From DATKCN01 sp035513175 (GTDB taxonomy: Bacteria; Chloroflexota; Chloroflexia; Thermomicrobiales; CFX8), in assembly GCA_035513175.1 (NCBI GenBank), contig DATKCN010000078.1, positions 1-27,370 of the forward strand: DNA of 27,370 nt. The letters are read 5' to 3'. Below, piece by piece: positions 22,668 to 27,370 of this stretch. Below the pieces are notes generated by a model, which had not been told where the DNA came from, searched no databases, and saw only the letters and a program-made list of their open reading frames with translations. The position numbers and the translations under genes were made by a program. The first letter of the stretch is position 1. Each line of letters opens with the position of its first letter.

Positions 22668-25028
22668 TCAGACAAGTCCATGGCGAACGGCATAGACCGG
22701 GACGCCCGCACGTGAGTCCAGGCCGAGCTTGCCAAGGACGTTCGCGACGTGGGATTCAGCGGTGCGGGGGCTGATAAAAAGCGCGGCAGCGATCGCCTGG
22801 TTGGACATGCCCTCAACGAGCAGCTGCAGGACCTCCCGCTCACGCGGGGTAAGGCCTTGCAGGGCGCCGGGCGTCGAAGCGGGGCGCTCGGCTGCGGTGA
22901 TATCCGACGCAGGGGCGTGCTCGGTCAGCCTGAGTGCGAGCGCTTCGTCGATCGCCGCATCGATCGACAACGCCGCGCCTCGATCGCGTGAGACGCGGGC
23001 CTGCGCGTCACCGAGCGCCGCTTGCGCCGCGTCGTTGAACGCATCGTGGAGCACACGATCGCGTGGCAGGACCGCCAGGCCGATGCGCTCACGAAACGCC
23101 GCTGCCGCGCCATGGAGCCGGACGGCGTGTTCGACCTGCTGCCACCGCAGCGCGATCCGCGCAACGTCCTCCAGGTTCTCCACGACCAACCAGAGGAGTC
23201 CCAGATCGCGGCACGCGGCGAGGCTCTGCTGGAACCACGCAAGCGCGTCAGCATCAGCGTCAGCGTCAGGCAGCAGCACGATGACCCGGCCGAGGCGGTG
23301 CAGCGCCACGGCCGTGGTCGACGTGTCATCTGCCTGCCGCGCCGTCTCCAGGCTCTCCTGGAGCAGCACCCGTGCCTGCTCAGTGTGTCCATGCTGTTGT
23401 GCCAGCCCGCCCAGACTGATGAGGATGCGAGCCAGTTGTCGCAGGTCGCCGATGTCGCGAGCACAGGCGCGACCGCGCTCCATGTACCGCTGGGCCGCAG
23501 GGAAGTCGCCTTGTCTGACGGCGCCCTCCCCGAGAATCTCGAGGGTGAACGGCGCCTCTTCAACGAGCCCCAGCTCATCGAAGATCCTGAGGGCTTCCTC
23601 GACCATGGTGCGTGACGCCGGTACCTGGTCTTGAAATCGAGCAAGGTAGCCCGCTGCCCGCAGCCCGGCCGCACGGGCGGCGGTCGGCGCCGCGGCGTCA
23701 GGCAGCGCGAGGAACGCCTGCGCTGTCGACAACCCTTCGCGCAGGTGATTGCGGAACAACCAGAACTCGGGCAGCAATCCCGCCAGGCGCAAGCCACGCT
23801 CAACCTCGCCGCGGTCGAGCAGCCAGCGCAGGGCCGCGCGTATATTGCCCAGCTCGGTTTCAAGGCGATCGAGCCAGAGGACTTCGTCAGGACCAGGGAG
23901 CTGCCTGACGGCGTCGGCTACGAAGGCCGCGACCGCGTCAGCGTGCCGTTGGCTGACCGCTTCCACCTCATTGGAGTCGCGCAGTTGCTCCAACGCGTAC
24001 TCGCGAATCGTCTCGAGCATCCCGTAGCGCGTCGATCCATCAGGTTGCTCGATCTGCTGGATCAGGCTGTGGTCGATGAGCGTGCTCAGCCCATCGAGCA
24101 CCGTCAGGTCTGCGTCAGCGACCGCCTCGGCCGCCGCCAGGGTCCATCCACCGACGAAGACCGCCAGTTGACGCAGGAGGCGCTGTTCGGATGGCTGCAG
24201 CAGGTCATGGCTCCAGGCTATGGCGTCGCGCATCGTGCGCTGGCGGCTGGGCGCGTCACGCGGTCCGCCCGTCAACAGCTGCAGCCGCTGATCCAGCCGC
24301 TCCCGCAGCGCCGACAACGAGAGGAGCTTCAGACGGGCAGCGGCCAGCTCCAGTGCCAACGGCAGGCCATCGAGGCGCCGGCAGATGTCGACGACGATGG
24401 TTGCATTGTCGGGTGTCAGGGTGAAGTCGGGTGTGCTCTGCTGCGCGCGGCGAGTGAACAACGCGACAGCGCCTGACTGCTGGAGCAATGCGAGGGACGC
24501 TGGCGCGCTGGCGGGCAGCGTGAGTGGCGGGACCGGATACTCCTGCTCATCAACGAGCTGCAACGGCCTGCGACTGGTGACCAGGATCGTGAGCCGTGGA
24601 CAGGCGGCCAGCAGGTCGGCCACGAACGGGGCAGCGTCTACTACCTGCTCGAAGTTGTCGAGCACCAGCAGCACCTGGCGTGGCGCGAGAAAGGCGCCGA
24701 GCTGCTCGGCGGTCGGTCGAAGACCGGCCTCGCGCAATCCCAGCGTCTGGGCGATCGTCGCGGACACCAGCCCAGGATCGGTGACGGCGGCCAGGGCGAC
24801 AAAGACCGTGCCGTCGGCAAACGTGTCGCCCAATGTGCCCGCGACCTGCAGCGCCAGCCGCGTCTTGCCAACGCCACCGGGACCGGTCAGGGTGACGAGT
24901 GGAACATCGTCGCGCTGCAGCAGCGCCGCAACAGCAGCGACCTCCTGTTCGCGACCGATCAGAGGCGCGCGGGGGATAGGCACGCGAGGGAGTGAAAGTG
25001 GGTGGTCGGAAGGTGGAATCGTCGCCAT
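22668..25028 (-). CDS. NB-ARC/LuxR transcriptional regulator
   Basis: A 786-residue STAND regulator. The nucleotide-binding part has Walker A GPGGVGKT (49-56), Walker B VLLVLDNFE (119-127), the TSRRPL sensor, and the GLPLALELAAARL block typical of NB-ARC/AfsR-like ATPases. A winged-helix region follows, then TPR-like repeats (about 370-660), and a LuxR helix-turn-helix from about 726 (LTPREREVLQ, SNQAIAAALFISPRTAESHV). The repeats probably receive the signal and the C terminus binds DNA; targets are unknown. The ATG at 25028 has AAGG eight bases upstream; a GTG at 25043 lacks such a site. The gene shares its overall plan with the regulator at 81-3107 but belongs to a different ATPase subgroup. 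Confidence 0.92.
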   Translation of the reverse strand: MATIPPSDHPLSLPRVPIPRAPLIGREQEVAAVAALLQRDDVPLVTLTGPGGVGKTRLALQVAGTLGDTFADGTVFVALAAVTDPGLVSATIAQTLGLREAGLRPTAEQLGAFLAPRQVLLVLDNFEQVVDAAPFVADLLAACPRLTILVTSRRPLQLVDEQEYPVPPLTLPASAPASLALLQQSGAVALFTRRAQQSTPDFTLTPDNATIVVDICRRLDGLPLALELAAARLKLLSLSALRERLDQRLQLLTGGPRDAPSRQRTMRDAIAWSHDLLQPSEQRLLRQLAVFVGGWTLAAAEAVADADLTVLDGLSTLIDHSLIQQIEQPDGSTRYGMLETIREYALEQLRDSNEVEAVSQRHADAVAAFVADAVRQLPGPDEVLWLDRLETELGNIRAALRWLLDRGEVERGLRLAGLLPEFWLFRNHLREGLSTAQAFLALPDAAAPTAARAAGLRAAGYLARFQDQVPASRTMVEEALRIFDELGLVEEAPFTLEILGEGAVRQGDFPAAQRYMERGRACARDIGDLRQLARILISLGGLAQQHGHTEQARVLLQESLETARQADDTSTTAVALHRLGRVIVLLPDADADADALAWFQQSLAACRDLGLLWLVVENLEDVARIALRWQQVEHAVRLHGAAAAFRERIGLAVLPRDRVLHDAFNDAAQAALGDAQARVSRDRGAALSIDAAIDEALALRLTEHAPASDITAAERPASTPGALQGLTPREREVLQLLVEGMSNQAIAAALFISPRTAESHVANVLGKLGLDSRAGVPVYAVRHGLV

Positions 25029-25332
25029 GGCGCCGACCTTCACAGCGGAGCGGTTGCTACCGCGTCATGATGCGCGCAACGCCCCACCGTCGTCAACCCC
25101 GGCGCCTGAGTTCGGTGCGTGCCGTGTGTCCGTGCCCTGTGTCTCAGCACTCACCGGCGTTGCCAGCGTTTGACACGACCTGGCACGGGCACAGCAATGC
25201 CAGCTCCCCTGGATCAACGGTCAGGAAGCCGGTCCAGCGGCGGCTGCAATGCGCGCTATTCAGACATCTGCTCCGCGAATCGCGAACGACCGGTCTGAGA
25301 CGCAGGCGTGCAGGCCGTGAGGTAGCGCCGGC
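25029..25332. other. Gene-free stretch of about 300 bp
   Basis: No gene was seen. CCGTGCC (25130-25136) and GGCACGG (25182-25188), with GTGTC and GACAC inside them, give a loose inverted repeat that may be an operator or terminator. It separates the NB-ARC/LuxR gene from the end of the oxidoreductase gene. Confidence 0.4.
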
Positions 25333-25704
25333 TCATCGACGGATATCCATGCGCAGCAGGTCGGACTCGTCCGAGATGGTTGGAGGAGTCTTGGTGGCTG
25401 GCGGCAGCAGCGACCAGACATCCCCCTTCGGCGCCAGCCGAGGGGACACCAGCTCGATCTCCCTGCCACCGATGAGGAGGCGGGCCGATCCAGCCATCAG
25501 CACGTTTCTGACCCAGTCGGTGCGCGGTCCGTACATCGGGATGAACAGATACCCATCGGGAAGAGGATGTGCGTCGAGAGGGGTCCGGTAGGACTTTCCT
25601 GACGTGCGGCCCACGTGGATCAACACCGGCTGGACGCCCCGGCGGATCGTCAACGGATTGAAGACCCGCTTGTTGATCTGTGCCAACCAGCGTGGCATTG
25701 GCAT
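25333..25704 (-). CDS. Deazaflavin (F420)-dependent nitroreductase family protein
   Basis: A 123-residue protein of the DUF385/Ddn family, small split-barrel proteins that bind coenzyme F420 or a related flavin. The family pattern is visible in VLIHVGRTSGKSYRTPLDA (28-46), DGYLFIPMYG (50-59) and DWVRNVLMAG (63-72). Members reduce nitro compounds, quinones or unsaturated lactones; the substrate here is unknown. The ATG overlaps the stop of the upstream sugar kinase by one base (TGATG at 25706-25702), so the two are translationally coupled. An AAAGG lies 11 bases before the ATG. The length is near the short end of the family. Confidence 0.88.
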   Translation of the reverse strand: MPMPRWLAQINKRVFNPLTIRRGVQPVLIHVGRTSGKSYRTPLDAHPLPDGYLFIPMYGPRTDWVRNVLMAGSARLLIGGREIELVSPRLAPKGDVWSLLPPATKTPPTISDESDLLRMDIRR

Positions 25705-27233
25705 CAGGGGTCCCGCCTTTCATCGTCCGCTCCCAGCCGGCTCAGCGCCGGGAAGAGAGGTCGCAGCTGGCGATAGAGATCGCGGTAGATGGCATAGCCC
25801 TCGCGGTAGCGGGCGACAGCCTCTCGCTGCGGTCGGTACATCGGGCCAGGCTCGATGAAGCGCCCGATATCATCCCACGACTCAAAAGCCCCCACGCCCA
25901 TGCCAGCCACGAAGGCTGCCCCAAGCGCGGAAGCCGCTTCACCTGCGATGACCTGCACGTCGTGGCCGGTGACATCGGCAGCGATCTGCATCCAGAGCGC
26001 GCTGCGGCTCCCGCCGTCCGCTGCCAGCACGCGGCGCACCGGCCGCCCCGACTCCGCCAGCAACTCCAGATGATGCTGGAAGCCGTAGCAGACCGACTCC
26101 AGCACGGCCCGGAACAGATGGGCCCGCGTGTGATGCAGCATGACCCCGGCAAACACCCCACGGGCCGTGGGATCGAAGATCGGCGTCTTCTCCCCCAGCA
26201 CATAGGGCAGCACCACGATGCCGCCTGAGCCGGGCGGGATATCCGTAGCCTCACGGTCCAGCTCCGCCAGCGACGCTCCTTCCGCCAGCTCAGCCGCGAA
26301 CCACTTCACCAGCGAGCCGCTGGCCGCCATGCAGCCGTTGATGAGGGTCAGGCCGGGGATGTCGTGGTAGTCGAAGTAGAAGTGCGGGTCGGGGTCCGGG
26401 CGCTCGGCGCAGTAGAGGATGTCGCCAGCCCCGCCGAACTTCAAAAGCAGATCGCCCGCCCGCGTCAGTCCGGAGGCCAGCGCGGCCGCCACATGGTCGG
26501 CGCTGCCCGCCACGACCGGTGTGCCCGCGCGCAGCCCGGTTGCGGTCGCGGCCTCAGGGGTGATGCCCCCAACGATCTCCGACGGCTCCCGCACCGGCGG
26601 CAGCGCAGCGAGCGTGATGCCAGCCTGCTCCAGATACGGCGCGTGCCAGGCGCGTCGCGTGATGTCGTACAGTCCGCTCTCGGCAGCCCAGTTCAGCTCC
26701 AGCGAACGCTCGCCGGTCAGCTTCATGACGATGTAGTCATACGAGCCGCACATGGTGGCCGTGCGCTCGATCGCTTCCGGCTCATGCCGCGCCAGCCAGC
26801 CCCAACGGGGAGCGATGTTCTGCTGGTTCGGCGTGCCGCCAGTGATGGCGAAAAACTCGTCGGTATCAACTGCATCACGCAGTTCATCAACCTCGCGGGC
26901 CGAGCGGGCGTCGTTCTGCTGGATGCTGGGACGGATGACAGCGCCGTTGCCGTCCAACAGCACCAGCGCCGGAACCATGCCGGTGATGGCGACCGCCGCG
27001 ATGCGCTCCGCCGGGATGCTGCCGACAATCTCTTTGATGGCCTCGACGGTTGTCTGCCACCACTCGGCGGGGTCTTCCTCAGCCCAGCCGGGATGCGGCG
27101 AACGCAGGGTGTGCGGGCGCTGCGCCTGCGCGATGACACCACGCTGCGGGTCGAGCACGACGGCCTTCAGCGCCGTCGTGCCGATGTCGATGCCGAGCAG
27201 GTAGCCTGTGCCGGTCGCCAGGTCTCATCCCAT
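25704..27233 (-). CDS. FGGY-family carbohydrate kinase, in-frame TGA at codon 3 of best start
   Basis: An ATP-dependent sugar kinase resembling xylulokinase. Visible blocks are YLLGIDIGTTALKAVVLD near the N terminus, SIQQNDARSAREVDEL, the second-domain LKFGGAGDILYC, LPYVLGEKTPIFDPTARG and AADGGSRSALWMQIAADV, and GEAASALGAAFVAGMG. The family motif DIGTT lies upstream of the first usable GTG (27158), so the true start must be further left. The ATG at 27233 has GGAG seven bases upstream and is in frame, but the third codon is TGA (27227-27225). Translation could start at a CTG at 27221, or the gene may be knocked out by a nonsense change such as CGA to TGA; a base error is also possible. The specific sugar cannot be told. 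It is coupled to the oxidoreductase that follows. Confidence 0.85.
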
Positions 27234-27280
27234 CCAGACTCTCCGAGAGTATAGGTCGTCACCGAGCGCCTGCTCCCTGC

Positions 27281-27370
27281 TCAGCCAGCGCGCTGGCCTA
27301 CCGAGAGGTCCGCCTGCGCGCATGTCCCGGAGGTAATGCACTGCGCCAGCGCCAGGTAGGCGCCGACTGA
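27281..27370 (-). CDS. C-terminal end of an unidentified gene, cut by window edge
   Basis: On the minus strand the last 29 codons before the TGA at 27283-27281 read SVGAYLALAQCI then TSGTCAQADLSVGQRAG. The composition looks coding. The stop is 47 bp before the kinase ATG on the same strand, which suggests an operon. The piece is too short to name. Confidence 0.4.
   Translation of the reverse strand, partial: SVGAYLALAQCITSGTCAQADLSVGQRAG

Overview
The window is about 27 kb of high-GC bacterial DNA. The gene content points to a Chloroflexota bacterium, probably of the Thermomicrobia/Sphaerobacter type. The signs are a two-part copper nitrite reductase carrying its own cupredoxin, an F420/deazaflavin-type nitroreductase-family protein, several very large ATPase regulators of the LuxR/STAND kind, M24 and M19 peptidases, and GC-rich dispersed repeats. 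The assignment is an inference from protein families; there is no rRNA or housekeeping marker in the window to settle it. No tRNA, rRNA, CRISPR array, prophage or intact insertion sequence was seen.

Layout. 1-3107: a LAL-type LuxR regulator (minus) whose last dozen codons and stop lie inside a copy of a ~120-bp dispersed repeat. 3310-3540: a small helical protein (plus), then a strong hairpin shared with the convergent nirK. 3713-6141: nirK (minus) and a Crp/Fnr-family regulator (plus) are divergent, and the region between them holds a TGTGA-N6-TCTCA site that falls at -41.5 from the start inferred for nirK. This looks like a self-contained nitrite/NO respiration control unit. 6145-8310: a second copy of the repeat, an atypical M19 dipeptidase (minus), then ~880 bp without a gene that holds an SOS-type palindrome and a third, expanded copy of the repeat. 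8311-9459: M24 aminopeptidase (plus). 9465-11342: ABC exporter (minus), under a promoter with the 19-bp spacer and central dyad typical of MerR-family control. 11479-12637: GNAT acetyltransferase and MarR regulator (minus), divergent from a small acidic lipoprotein (12719-13093).

13192-18977 runs on the minus strand: an SDR with an altered active site, a cupin protein, a 1077-residue TIR-ATPase-repeat STAND protein, a Nudix hydrolase and a truncated PIN domain. The TIR-STAND protein is the best candidate for an undescribed system. It has the same ATPase and repeat chassis as the LuxR regulators in this window, but carries a TIR effector at the N terminus and no DNA-binding domain. 19266-21092 (plus) is a tight operon of a small membrane protein, a DUF457/YdjM-like membrane protein and an endonuclease/exonuclease/phosphatase-family enzyme.

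21093-22668 is gene-poor and looks rearranged. It holds an ORF that joins a Tat/lipoprotein leader to what looks like the C-terminal piece of a LuxR-type regulator, several hairpins, and a small membrane-anchored protein ending in a repeated Cys motif. 22668-25028 is an NB-ARC/LuxR regulator (minus). 25333-27370 is a minus-strand operon of a deazaflavin-type oxidoreductase, an FGGY sugar kinase whose best start is followed by an in-frame TGA at codon 3, and the tail of one more gene that runs off the window.
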